A stretch of DNA of 7,039 bases from OMOG01 sp041485845 (GCA_041485845.1 JBGPKH010000484.1:1-7039); one strand, 5' to 3'; shown: positions 1-6,160, numbered from the stretch's first letter. Notes: a model not told the origin generated them from the letters alone. Made by a program: numbers and translations.

Positions 1-1
1 C

Positions 2-454
2 AACTTCTGTTTCACGGCCGATCACCAGGGCCAGCTCTTCATCAGCGGGGACGGAGTGGACGCCATCGTCATCGTCTTCCCGTACACCACGGAGGTCGAT
101 CAAACCATTCTGGCCGGCCACGCTCCCGGCGCCATGGCGGTCACGTCGAAACCGCCCGCCTATCTGCTGGTTGCGAACCCCGACAGCAACGGGATCACGG
201 TCCTCGATGTAGATACGCGCAAGCTGGTCGCTGTGGTCCAGGTGGGCCAGGAGCCCCGCCATATCCTGATGACGCCGGATGAAGAGTACGCGCTGGTGCT
301 CAACGAAAAGTCCGGCGACCTGGCAGTCATCCGCATCCTGTCGCTGGCCTTCGCGCCGGATGGTTCGCGGCGCCGATTCAAATCGGCGCCGCTGTTCACC
401 TTGATTCCGGTGGGCGAAAAGCCCGTCAGCGCGGCCGTCGTCGACCTGGGCTGA
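2..454 (+). CDS. YncE-like beta-propeller protein, 3' end (5' partial)
   Basis: The frame is open from the left edge of the window to a TGA at 452-454, so this is the C-terminal ~150 residues of a longer protein; the GTG at 56 is an internal valine, not a start. Blade-type repeats are visible: a strand triplet of the form YLLVANPDSNGITVLDVDT, then KLVAVVQVGQEPRHILMTPD, then EYALVLNEKSGDLAVIRI. This aliphatic/NxxSxxVxVxD/GxxPxxxxxxPDG pattern is typical of YncE/lactonase-like seven-bladed propellers. The protein ends TLIPVGEKPVSAAVVDLG, a last blade edge. Such proteins are usually secreted or periplasmic in this kind of bacterium, but the N-terminus is outside the window, so no signal peptide can be checked. 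Ligand or reaction is unknown; the fold alone does not give an enzymatic function. A basic stretch near the end (GSRRRFKSAP) is encoded by a strong inverted repeat at 367-392. It converges with the minus-strand enolase-superfamily gene. Confidence 0.8.
   Translation, partial: NFCFTADHQGQLFISGDGVDAIVIVFPYTTEVDQTILAGHAPGAMAVTSKPPAYLLVANPDSNGITVLDVDTRKLVAVVQVGQEPRHILMTPDEEYALVLNEKSGDLAVIRILSLAFAPDGSRRRFKSAPLFTLIPVGEKPVSAAVVDLG
367..392. repeat. Perfect 11-bp inverted repeat with 4-nt loop inside the propeller gene
   Basis: GCGGCGCCGAT (367-377), loop TCAA (378-381), then ATCGGCGCCGC (382-392) pair perfectly. Each arm also contains the palindrome CGGCGCCG. The hairpin is inside the coding frame and encodes part of a basic SRRRFKSAP stretch. 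It would be very stable in mRNA or single-stranded DNA. It has no T-run, so it is not a standard intrinsic terminator. Its role is unknown; a small palindromic insertion that kept the frame is one possibility. Confidence 0.75.
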
Positions 455-461
455 AGGATCG

Positions 462-512
462 GAAATACAGCTTGAGAGCGAGTTGCACCTGCCGCTATGG
501 AGGCGTGTTCGA
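462..512 (-). pseudogene. Relic of a TonB-dependent receptor C-terminus (tail copy A)
   Basis: On the minus strand codons 494-462 read RQVQLALKLYF, nearly the exact C-terminus of the intact receptor in this window (RQMQLALKLYF, ending at 2300). Over these 33 bases the two copies share 27; five of the six differences are silent third-base changes and the sixth is Val/Met. This pattern means the sequence diverged as coding DNA. Just upstream in the same frame is SNTPP (512-498), resembling ANSPR of the intact gene, but separated by an in-frame TAG (495-497). The codon where the stop should be is CGA (459-461), one transition from TGA. Further upstream I can no longer follow the homology. It lies 7 bases beyond the stop of the convergent propeller gene, downstream of the enolase-superfamily gene. 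It is a dead remnant of a different receptor gene, not a shadow of any present gene. Confidence 0.72.
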
Positions 513-571
513 CTGCCGGCGCCGACCGCTTGCCAGGTTGCGTAACGGCTTCCCGCCAGGCGCTGGGAACC

Positions 572-592
572 AAATCCGCGAATCGCGGATTT
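572..592. terminator. Possible bidirectional terminator hairpin between convergent genes
   Basis: AAATCCGCGA (572-581), a single A (582), and TCGCGGATTT (583-592) form a perfect inverted repeat, giving a ~9-bp stem with a 3-nt loop and A/T-rich feet (AAA on one side, TTTT to 593 on the other). It is the clearest hairpin in the space between the converging propeller (+) and enolase-superfamily (-) genes, where a shared terminator is expected. The T-tract is only four bases long and partly inside the stem, so termination efficiency is uncertain. The rest of 455-660 holds the receptor-tail relic and nothing else I recognise. Confidence 0.45.
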
Positions 593-660
593 TGCGGGCT
601 GCCGTTAGCCGAACGGAATGAGGCAGGCCACGAAGAACCATGACCTGCCCGCATCGGCGG

Positions 661-2118
661 TCAGCTCCAGAGCCGGTCGTTGACGCGTTCCCTGGTGTCC
701 CACTGGGTAGTGGGCTCGAAGTATCCGGGTTCGCGCAAGGCCTTCTTGAGGGCCTCTTCGTTGAGCTTGAAGCCCAGGCCGGGGCCCTCCGGCACGGTGA
801 TGTAGCCCTTGTTGACGATGGGCTTCTCGACGCCGTCCACAATGTCGCCCCAGGTGGGGACGTCGACGGAGTGGTTTTCAAGCACCAGAAAATTCTCGGT
901 GGCCGCGGCCACGTGCACGCTGGCAAAAGCGGACACCGGCGAGTTGGCCATGTGCATCGCCATGGGCACGCCATACTCCTGGATGGCGTCGCCGATCTTG
1001 TGGGTTTCGAGGATTCCGCCGGAAGTGGCGATGTCCGGATGCAGGATGTCCACCGCGTGGTTCTGGGCCAGCTTGATGAAATCCTCCTTGAGGTAGATGT
1101 CTTCGCCGGTCAAGGTGGGCACGTCGATGGAGTCGGTGATCTTTTTCAGAAGCTCCATGTTCTGCCAGGGGATGATATCTTCCATCCACGCCAGATTGAA
1201 CTTCTCGAAGGCCTTTCCCAGCCGGATGGCGGAGTTGACGCCGAAATGGCCGTAATGATCGGTGGAGAGCGGGATCTCCCATCCGATGGCTTCGCGGACC
1301 CTGGCGAGATAGGAGCAGAGCACGTCGATGCCCTTGGCGGTCAGCTCGAGGCCCGTGAACATGTGCTGGACCGGGAGATTGCGCGGACCCGTGGGGGGAG
1401 CACCGGCGGGGCCCCGGCCGCCGCCCGCCCCGCCCCGGCCGCCGCCTGCCGCCGCGCCCGGCCCGGCGCCCGGCTGTCCCGGCGGCCGAACAAAGACACC
1501 GATGTCCGCTCCCGAAGGATAACTCATGGTTCCGGGGATGTTGGCGAGCATGGGCGTGCCCACATCGGCTTTGAACCAGGTGAAGCCCTCTTCTTTGCGC
1601 CGCTTGACGCGATCGGCAAACACCTTCGGGTCATCCGATTCCGGCGTGTCGCAGTAAATGCGGATGCGGTCGCGGAACTTGCCGCCGAGCATCTGGAAGA
1701 CCGGCACGTTGTAGGCTTTACCGGCGAGGTCCCAGAGGGCCATCTCGATCCCCGAGACGCCGCCTCCCTGGCGGGCGTGGAAACCGAACTGCTTGATCCG
1801 GCGGAAGACCTTGTCGACGCCGCAGGGGTTTTCGCCGACTACCAGGCGCTTCAGATCCATCACGTAATTCCGGCTGGCGCCGTCGCGATTCTCGCCGATT
1901 CCATAGATGCCCTGGTTGGTGTCCAGGCGGATCAGGCCGCCGCCCACCGGGGCCATGGCCATGCGGACATCCGTGATCCTCAGCGCGGAAGGTTTGGACG
2001 CCGTCTGAACATTCTGTTGGTACGCTTCAATGGTCTGGTCCGCCCAAAACGAGGCTCCGGCCACACCCGCGGCCGAAGTCAGGAACGAGCGCCGCCCTAC
2101 TCCTAGTGATTTCTTCAT
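661..2118 (-). CDS. Tat-exported enolase-superfamily (mandelate racemase/muconate lactonizing-like) enzyme
   Basis: 485 residues. The N-terminus (KKSLGVGRRSFLTSAAGVAG) is a twin-arginine signal, with RRSFL at residues 9-13, so a periplasmic location is likely. Residues ~45-160 are the MR/MLE capping domain, including EMALWDLAGKAYNVPVFQMLGG (125-146, written here as a family hallmark). Residues ~165-460 form the barrel: K183 (WFKAD), metal ligands D287 (STDHYGH), E313 (WMED) and E339 (TGED), D362 (LHPD), H389 (MAMHM) and E414 (LEN). The spacing of 26, 26, 23, 50 and 75 residues matches the metal triad, His-Asp dyad and oxyanion Glu of galactonate dehydratase (GalD) as I recall them. The histidine two residues after the first Asp in GalD is Tyr here; H288 and H291 flank it. 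A sugar-acid dehydratase or epimerase is therefore plausible, with the substrate unknown. A Gly/Ala/Pro/Arg-rich insertion occupies ~210-246. The start is set by AGGAG at 2128-2132, 9 nt from the ATG. It lies 178 bases downstream of the receptor gene on the same strand. Confidence 0.88.
   Translation of the reverse strand: MKKSLGVGRRSFLTSAAGVAGASFWADQTIEAYQQNVQTASKPSALRITDVRMAMAPVGGGLIRLDTNQGIYGIGENRDGASRNYVMDLKRLVVGENPCGVDKVFRRIKQFGFHARQGGGVSGIEMALWDLAGKAYNVPVFQMLGGKFRDRIRIYCDTPESDDPKVFADRVKRRKEEGFTWFKADVGTPMLANIPGTMSYPSGADIGVFVRPPGQPGAGPGAAAGGGRGGAGGGRGPAGAPPTGPRNLPVQHMFTGLELTAKGIDVLCSYLARVREAIGWEIPLSTDHYGHFGVNSAIRLGKAFEKFNLAWMEDIIPWQNMELLKKITDSIDVPTLTGEDIYLKEDFIKLAQNHAVDILHPDIATSGGILETHKIGDAIQEYGVPMAMHMANSPVSAFASVHVAAATENFLVLENHSVDVPTWGDIVDGVEKPIVNKGYITVPEGPGLGFKLNEEALKKALREPGYFEPTTQWDTRERVNDRLWS
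1381..1491 (-). other. Gly/Ala/Pro/Arg-rich low-complexity insertion in the enolase-superfamily barrel
   Basis: Residues ~210-246 of the enzyme are almost entirely G, A, P and R, with GGGRGG- and PAGAPP-type runs, encoded by extremely GC-rich DNA built of GGCCGCC/GCCCCG units. It lies between the barrel segment ending in KADVG (183-187) and the one starting at MFTG (253-256), so it must be a disordered surface loop near the active-site mouth. Catalytic residues on both sides stay in register, so the gene is not broken. Slippage expansion of GC-rich triplets is the likely origin. Confidence 0.8.
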
Positions 2119-2127
2119 CGTTGATCT

Positions 2128-2132
2128 CTCCT
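2128..2132 (-). promoter_or_regulatory. Ribosome binding site of the enolase-superfamily gene
   Basis: AGGAG on the minus strand, 9 nt before the ATG at 2118-2116, inside a purine-rich run (GAGAGGAGAGA). It fixes the start and keeps the complete twin-arginine signal. Confidence 0.7.
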
Positions 2133-2142
2133 CTCTGAGACC

Positions 2143-2181
2143 GGATGGACCGCCGACGGGAAGCTCCCGGCCGACCCATCC
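2143..2181. promoter_or_regulatory. Two-part stem-loop in the receptor-enzyme intergenic space
   Basis: Inner stem CGGGA (2157-2161) and TCCCG (2165-2169) with a 3-nt loop; outer stem GGATGG (2143-2148) and CCATCC (2176-2181), separated by an internal loop. It lies between the receptor-tail relic and the ribosome binding site of the enzyme gene. No T-run follows on the minus strand, so it is not a standard terminator. It could stabilise or process a shared transcript, or be a protein-binding site. I see no clear promoter for the enzyme gene alone, which weakly favours co-transcription with the receptor. Confidence 0.35.
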
Positions 2182-2191
2182 ACGCGAGCAA

Positions 2192-2296
2192 TTACCAGCT
2201 CAGTTTCAATGCAAACCGCAAGCGGCGCGGCGAGTTGGACTGGCTGCGCCACAGTCCGAAGTTGGCGTTCTGAGGCCAGGAGGCCTGTCCCATTTG
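2192..2296 (-). pseudogene. Relic of a second TonB-dependent receptor C-terminus, in frame after the receptor stop
   Basis: Directly after the receptor TGA (2299-2297), the same frame stays open for 34 codons to a TAA at 2194-2192. The peptide contains NANFGLWRSQ followed by NSPRRLRFALKLSW. This aligns with the tail of the intact receptor (QTFGVLSNTAG..., then NSPRQMQLALKLYF) in the FG, NSPR and ALKL blocks and ends in an aromatic residue, as outer-membrane barrels do. A 13-bp exact match (2224-2236 and 2329-2341, encoding NSPR) lies 105 bases away, which is 35 codons. It has no start codon or ribosome binding site suited to a separate gene. It is best explained as the leftover 3' end of a different receptor gene. 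Stop-codon readthrough would append this tail to the receptor. Confidence 0.72.
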
Positions 2297-5200
2297 TCAG
2301 AAATACAGTTTCAGCGCGAGCTGCATCTGGCGCGGCGAGTTCGCCTGGTCCCCCGCGGTATTGCTGAGCACGCCGAACGTCTGCGACTGGAGGGTCAACG
2401 AACCCTGACCGAAGCGCACGCGGTTAAACGCGTTGAACATCTCGGCGCGGAAATCCAACCGGACCTGCTCGTGAATCGCGAACGATTTCGAGAAGGACAG
2501 GTTCTCGTTGTAGTTGGGATTCGACCGGAACTTGGCGTTGTACCGCGTCATGTTCCCGAAAGTGTTCCCGGGCTGCGCCGGGAAGAAGCTGGCCGGTTGA
2601 ATAGTGCGGTCGACGGCCGGATCGAAGCTGCCGCCTTTGGTCGGCACATGCCAGTCATCATAGCTGGCAACGATGGGACGGAGACCACCGCCGAACAGCG
2701 GGAGGCTATTGGTTGTACCGAGACCTTGCGGGGTTCCGGAGGAGTACCCGGCGGTGCCGGAAACGCGCCATCCACCGACGATCCAGTTCACCGGACCGCC
2801 CATGTTCAGGAAGGCCCTCCCTTTGCCGAGAGGCACATTCCACACGGCGCTGAACTTCAGGTTGTGGGTCACGTCGTACTGGCCGATCGATTTCTCCAAA
2901 ATGCGGTTGTAGGGGTCCATCGCAGCACTGCCCGGCCAGTATGCGTCGGCATCCGTCAACAGCTTCGAGAGTACATACGACGCCTGGAACTGCAGCCCCT
3001 TCGAGTAGCGCTTCTCGAAGCGCAAAATCGCCGCATGATAGGTCGAGTGGCCGCTGTGGTCGCCGCCGCCCGACGATGTGTCGATGCCCTGGAACTGCGG
3101 GTAGGGCCGCAGCGCCTGGCGCACGGTGGCGCTCGAACCCCACAGGGTGATGAAACCGGGGAACGGCTCCTTGAAGCCGGCCGCCACTGCCGCCGCCGAA
3201 TCGATGCGCGAGTTCAGAAGCGTCGCTCCATACTGCGTCAGTAACTTCGGATCGAGCGCGTTGTACTGCAACAGGCCCGCCTGAAGCCGGCTTCCCAAAC
3301 TCCCGTTATAGGAGATCTCGCCCACCGTGGTCGGGGTGATCTGCCGCTGGATCGACAGGTTGAAGCTCTGGTATGCGGGAGGCCGCGTGGCTTCCCGACC
3401 CTGGAACCAGGGCATGGCCCGGCCGTTTCCGAAACTCGGGTCGACGAAAGGTGGCGCGGCATAAACCGGTCCGCCGTCCTTCACCAGGAAGCGCGGCTGA
3501 AGCCCCTGCGTGGAATCGCTCTGGGTGTCGGTCAATGTGAATCCGAGAGTGTGGGTGGATCCCGTGACCGTTGTGATCATACCGTAGCTGAGGCCCCACG
3601 ACAGCCGAATCACCGTCTTGTCTTTCCAGGTATACGCCAGTCCGAAGCGCGGACCGAAGGCCTTGAAGTAACTGTCGGCCAGGTCGCGCGATCCCACAAG
3701 CCCCTTTCCCGTCCCGGCGTAGATCAGCGCGCCTTTCAGCCCGCCGGCCCCCGGATTGGCCAGGTTGGGATCGAAGTCGCTCCAGTTGTCCTTTTCACCG
3801 GTGGGCGGCAGGGTGGTCTCCCAGCGCAACCCGAGGTTCACCGTCAGGTTGGGGCGCACGCGCCAGTCGTCCTGGACATAGCCGGCAAACGAAGGCCACT
3901 GCTGGCCGATGTAGCGGATGGTATCGATCTGGCGGCTGTTGGCGTAGCCCAGCAGCATGGAGGCGAAGGGACTCCCACCAGCCGTGGTGAAGTTGGTATC
4001 GCCGGGGCGTCCGGTGTGCTTGAAGTCGAACCCGATGCAACCGGCGACGCACTGGCGGCCGAACCCGTTGTAGAAAGCATGCTGATACTGGCCGCCGACC
4101 TTTAACGTGTGCTTGCCCTTCACCATGGTCAGGTCGTCGGCGAACATCTCGATCAGGTTCTCGCTGCCGTTGTTGGCGTTGCCGCCCCACTGGCCGTATC
4201 CGTTGGAGAACGTAAAGTTCACGAGATTCTGGTCGCAGTCCGGCACGTTGAGGATGCAGATCTTGTCCTTCCAGTGGATGCCGCTCTTTACGGTGGCCTG
4301 CGGCGGGTCGTGATTCTCCTTCCAGTTGTTGCCGCCGCCATAGAAGTGATTGAACATGGTCGGCGTAATGGCATAGTCCCAGGTCCCACGGAAGACGTCC
4401 GAGTTGCGCTGCAGATCGTTGTAATTGACGAACAATCCAGGGAGTCCCGCCGGGCCGTTGGCGCCGGGCTTCTGGCTCGACCGGTTGTAACCCCAATAGC
4501 CGGCGATGCGGCTCTTGGCCGAGAAGTTGTGGTCGCCCTTGACACTGATCTTGGTGTTGGGCCGGACTTCGGTCCCATTCGTGATCAGGAAGTTGTTCAC
4601 CACGTAGTTCAGCGTTCCCGGCGCAGCGCCGTTATTAGGCAGGGGGGTCGGCCCGCCGCGGAACACGGCTATGGCCTTCTGCACGGTCGGGTCGAACAGG
4701 TTCTTGGGGATGATGTTCCCCGGGAACACCTGCCGCGTCACCGTTCCACCGGCAGCGGTCACCTGCGTAGTCGGATCGTAGATCGGGTACATCACACCCG
4801 AGGCGTTCACCCAGTTATGGAAATCGCCGTCGTACATCTCCGCCGAGGGCACGGTCGCGACAGTGCCGTTGGCCCCGTCGCGGTTGCGGAAAGCCTCGTA
4901 GCTCCAGAAGAAGAACGTCCGGTTCTTGCCGTTGTAGATCTTGGGAATCCACACCGGGCCGCCGGCCGACGCTCCGAAGTCATGCTGCTTGTAGATCTGG
5001 CGCTGGATCCCGCGGCCGTTGTTGAAGAAATTGTTGGCGTCGAATTTCTCGTTGCGCACAAAGTCATAAGCCGAGCCGTGGAGAGCGTTGGTGCCCGATT
5101 TCGACGCGAAGCTCATGATGCCGCCGCTGGCCTGTCCGAATTCCGCCTTGAACCCGTTGGTCTCCACGGTGAACTCGGTCACCGCTTCGATGGATGGCGC

Positions 5201-5821
5201 GTTCACCGCCACCCAGCTCTGAGACAGGGCCCGCGTGGTATTCGCCGTCACTCCGTCCAGCGTGGTCCCGTAGGCCGCGGCCTGCCCGCCGCCCAGGATG
5301 AACCCGTTGTCGCCGCCCAGGTTCTTGGCTTCCGGCGCACCCGCCGCCAGGTTGAACGGACTGCGCATGGCGCCGCCCACCACCAGGGGCAGTTCGTCCA
5401 CCAGCTTGTTGTTCATCGTGACGCTGGATTTGGCATTTTCCGTGGCGAGGGCCATGGAGCTCGCCGAAACCTCGACGGCTTGCGCCGCGGCTCCGACTTC
5501 CAGCTTCGCGTCCGCGCGCACCGACATGGATGCGTTGAGGACGATCCCGTTGATCGTCGCCGGCCGGAAGCCCTCTTTTTCGACCTTGACCGAATACTCG
5601 CCGACCGGCAACTGCGGCACGGTGTATTCCCCTTCGGCATTCGACGGCAGGGCCATGGTCACGCCGGTCAGCGTGTTAGTGAGAGTGATTTTCGCGCCGG
5701 GCACGACCGCTCCCGAGGCGTCCTGAACGGTTCCGGTTATGGTTCCGCGCTCGGACTGGCCGAGCAGCACGGTGGATAGCAGCATGGCGGCGCACAGAGC
5801 CGCCAACGGGCGATGAGACAT
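2297..5821 (-). CDS. Oar-like TonB-dependent outer-membrane receptor with carboxypeptidase-regulatory-like domain
   Basis: 1,174 residues from the chosen start. Residues 1-~22 are a Sec signal peptide (MSHRPLAALCAAMLLSTVLL, then GQSERG). Residues ~27-110 are a carboxypeptidase-regulatory-like beta-sandwich (GTITGTVQDASGAVVPGAKI, later GEYTVPQLPVGEYSVKVEKEGF). Residues ~115-245 are a plug-like domain with GTTLDGV (185-191), IEAVTEFTVETNGFKAEFG (211-229) and GG-SFASKSGTN. The rest is a long barrel ending in LALKLYF with the C-terminal Phe typical of BAM-assembled barrels. Cys pairs C522/C529 and C591/C595 could form disulfides in external loops. Such proteins (SusC/Oar-like) import or bind large ligands; the ligand is unknown, and no clear TonB box is seen. 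The start at 5821 is preferred to the ATG at 5884 because AAAGGGG lies 5 nt before it, the signal peptide begins there, and a TATAAT box lies between the two ATGs. The length fits acidobacterial homologues. Confidence 0.9.
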   Translation of the reverse strand: MSHRPLAALCAAMLLSTVLLGQSERGTITGTVQDASGAVVPGAKITLTNTLTGVTMALPSNAEGEYTVPQLPVGEYSVKVEKEGFRPATINGIVLNASMSVRADAKLEVGAAAQAVEVSASSMALATENAKSSVTMNNKLVDELPLVVGGAMRSPFNLAAGAPEAKNLGGDNGFILGGGQAAAYGTTLDGVTANTTRALSQSWVAVNAPSIEAVTEFTVETNGFKAEFGQASGGIMSFASKSGTNALHGSAYDFVRNEKFDANNFFNNGRGIQRQIYKQHDFGASAGGPVWIPKIYNGKNRTFFFWSYEAFRNRDGANGTVATVPSAEMYDGDFHNWVNASGVMYPIYDPTTQVTAAGGTVTRQVFPGNIIPKNLFDPTVQKAIAVFRGGPTPLPNNGAAPGTLNYVVNNFLITNGTEVRPNTKISVKGDHNFSAKSRIAGYWGYNRSSQKPGANGPAGLPGLFVNYNDLQRNSDVFRGTWDYAITPTMFNHFYGGGNNWKENHDPPQATVKSGIHWKDKICILNVPDCDQNLVNFTFSNGYGQWGGNANNGSENLIEMFADDLTMVKGKHTLKVGGQYQHAFYNGFGRQCVAGCIGFDFKHTGRPGDTNFTTAGGSPFASMLLGYANSRQIDTIRYIGQQWPSFAGYVQDDWRVRPNLTVNLGLRWETTLPPTGEKDNWSDFDPNLANPGAGGLKGALIYAGTGKGLVGSRDLADSYFKAFGPRFGLAYTWKDKTVIRLSWGLSYGMITTVTGSTHTLGFTLTDTQSDSTQGLQPRFLVKDGGPVYAAPPFVDPSFGNGRAMPWFQGREATRPPAYQSFNLSIQRQITPTTVGEISYNGSLGSRLQAGLLQYNALDPKLLTQYGATLLNSRIDSAAAVAAGFKEPFPGFITLWGSSATVRQALRPYPQFQGIDTSSGGGDHSGHSTYHAAILRFEKRYSKGLQFQASYVLSKLLTDADAYWPGSAAMDPYNRILEKSIGQYDVTHNLKFSAVWNVPLGKGRAFLNMGGPVNWIVGGWRVSGTAGYSSGTPQGLGTTNSLPLFGGGLRPIVASYDDWHVPTKGGSFDPAVDRTIQPASFFPAQPGNTFGNMTRYNAKFRSNPNYNENLSFSKSFAIHEQVRLDFRAEMFNAFNRVRFGQGSLTLQSQTFGVLSNTAGDQANSPRQMQLALKLYF

Positions 5822-5826
5822 GCATA

Positions 5827-5833
5827 CCCCTTT
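5827..5833 (-). promoter_or_regulatory. Ribosome binding site of the receptor gene (decides the start)
   Basis: AAAGGGG on the minus strand, 5 nt before the ATG at 5821-5819. It supports starting at this methionine, which directly begins a signal peptide, rather than 21 codons upstream. Confidence 0.6.
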
Positions 5834-5854
5834 CTTGGACCGGAGCGCCCCTAT

Positions 5855-5866
5855 CAACTCCAGTTG
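5855..5866. promoter_or_regulatory. Short palindrome at the expected transcription start of the receptor gene
   Basis: CAACT-CC-AGTTG, a 5-bp inverted repeat around a 2-bp centre, sits about 7-18 bases downstream of the -10 box. The position would suit a small operator, but the repeat is short and could be chance. Confidence 0.25.
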
Positions 5867-5872
5867 TGGGGA

Positions 5873-5878
5873 ATTATA
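5873..5878 (-). promoter_or_regulatory. Putative -10 box for the receptor gene
   Basis: A perfect TATAAT on the minus strand in an otherwise GC-rich region, 51 bases upstream of the receptor ATG. Transcription would begin near 5866, leaving a ~45-base leader that contains the ribosome binding site. At a 17-base spacing the -35 position reads GTACTA, a poor match to TTGACA, so an activator or a non-housekeeping -35 would be needed. Confidence 0.45.
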
Positions 5879-5948
5879 CACCAATGCGCGCCCGATAGTA
5901 CGGCGCCTATTTTACTTCTGCCTCCCTGTGCCGCCTCCGCCCGCCGTC

Positions 5949-6029
5949 CTAACGCCATGCTGTATCGGGCGGCCGCGGCGATCGCACGACCGCAGCGACG
6001 AAGTTCGCGCCGGGAAGGTCGTTCCGCAT
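5949..6029 (-). CDS. Possible 26-residue small ORF
   Basis: Starts at ATG 6029-6027 with a textbook GGAGG at 6038-6042, 8 nt upstream, and ends at TAG 5951-5949. The peptide begins MRNDLPGANFVAAVVRSPRP. No signal peptide, membrane segment or known family is recognised. It lies in the gap between DUF2442 and the receptor, upstream of the receptor -10 box, on the same strand. It may be a small protein, a decayed gene end (the frame is open for some distance upstream of the ATG) or chance in GC-rich DNA. The only support is the ribosome binding site. Otherwise the stretch 5879-6151 shows no gene I recognise on either strand. Confidence 0.22.
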   Translation of the reverse strand: MRNDLPGANFVAAVVRSPRPPDTAWR

Positions 6030-6103
6030 GTCGAGATCCTCCGGGAATGTGGTGCCAGGCGCTTCGGCTGCGTTTCTGACTCCCGGTAGACCCTGGAGAT
6101 GCA

Positions 6104-6124
6104 GACGCCGGTTTCCGGGGCGTC
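6104..6124. terminator. Weak terminator-like hairpin downstream of DUF2442
   Basis: GACGCC (6104-6109) pairs with GGCGTC (6119-6124), with an inner GG/CC pair around a TTT loop. It lies about 28 bases past the DUF2442 stop. No T-run follows on the minus strand, so function is uncertain. Confidence 0.25.
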
Positions 6125-6144
6125 GTGGATCGTTGTGGTCCCGG

Positions 6145-6160
6145 CGCGCTGCTAAGCGCG
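6145..6160. repeat. Hairpin whose loop contains the DUF2442 stop codon
   Basis: CGCGCT (6145-6150), loop GCTA (6151-6154), AGCGCG (6155-6160): a perfect 6-bp GC-rich stem. The stop codon of DUF2442 (6154-6152) lies in the loop. It may act together with the hairpin at 6104-6124 as an mRNA 3' end. Confidence 0.4.

Noticed and set aside
56..58. GTG as the start of the propeller gene
   Set aside because: The frame and propeller-like sequence continue upstream to the window edge, so it is an internal codon.
1381..1491. GC-rich repetitive stretch as a CRISPR or tandem DNA repeat array
   Set aside because: There are no regular repeat-spacer units, and the stretch is coding, in frame with conserved enzyme sequence on both sides.
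640..2106. Long plus-strand open frame opposite the enolase-superfamily gene
   Set aside because: It is antisense to a clearly recognised gene, has a composition typical of the complement of high-GC coding DNA, and shows no known domain.
2143..2181. Stem-loop as an intrinsic terminator separating the receptor from the enzyme gene
   Set aside because: No T-run follows on the minus strand and the outer and inner stems are split by an internal loop; kept only as a possible regulatory structure.
4109..5779. 556-codon plus-strand open frame opposite the receptor gene (also 2030-3244)
   Set aside because: Antisense shadows of the receptor frame; rich in R, H, V and G with no recognisable motif or ribosome binding site.
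5819..5884. Upstream ATG (5884) as the start of the receptor
   Set aside because: It would put 21 extra residues before a complete signal peptide and lies upstream of the TATAAT box; the AAAGGGG before 5821 fits better.
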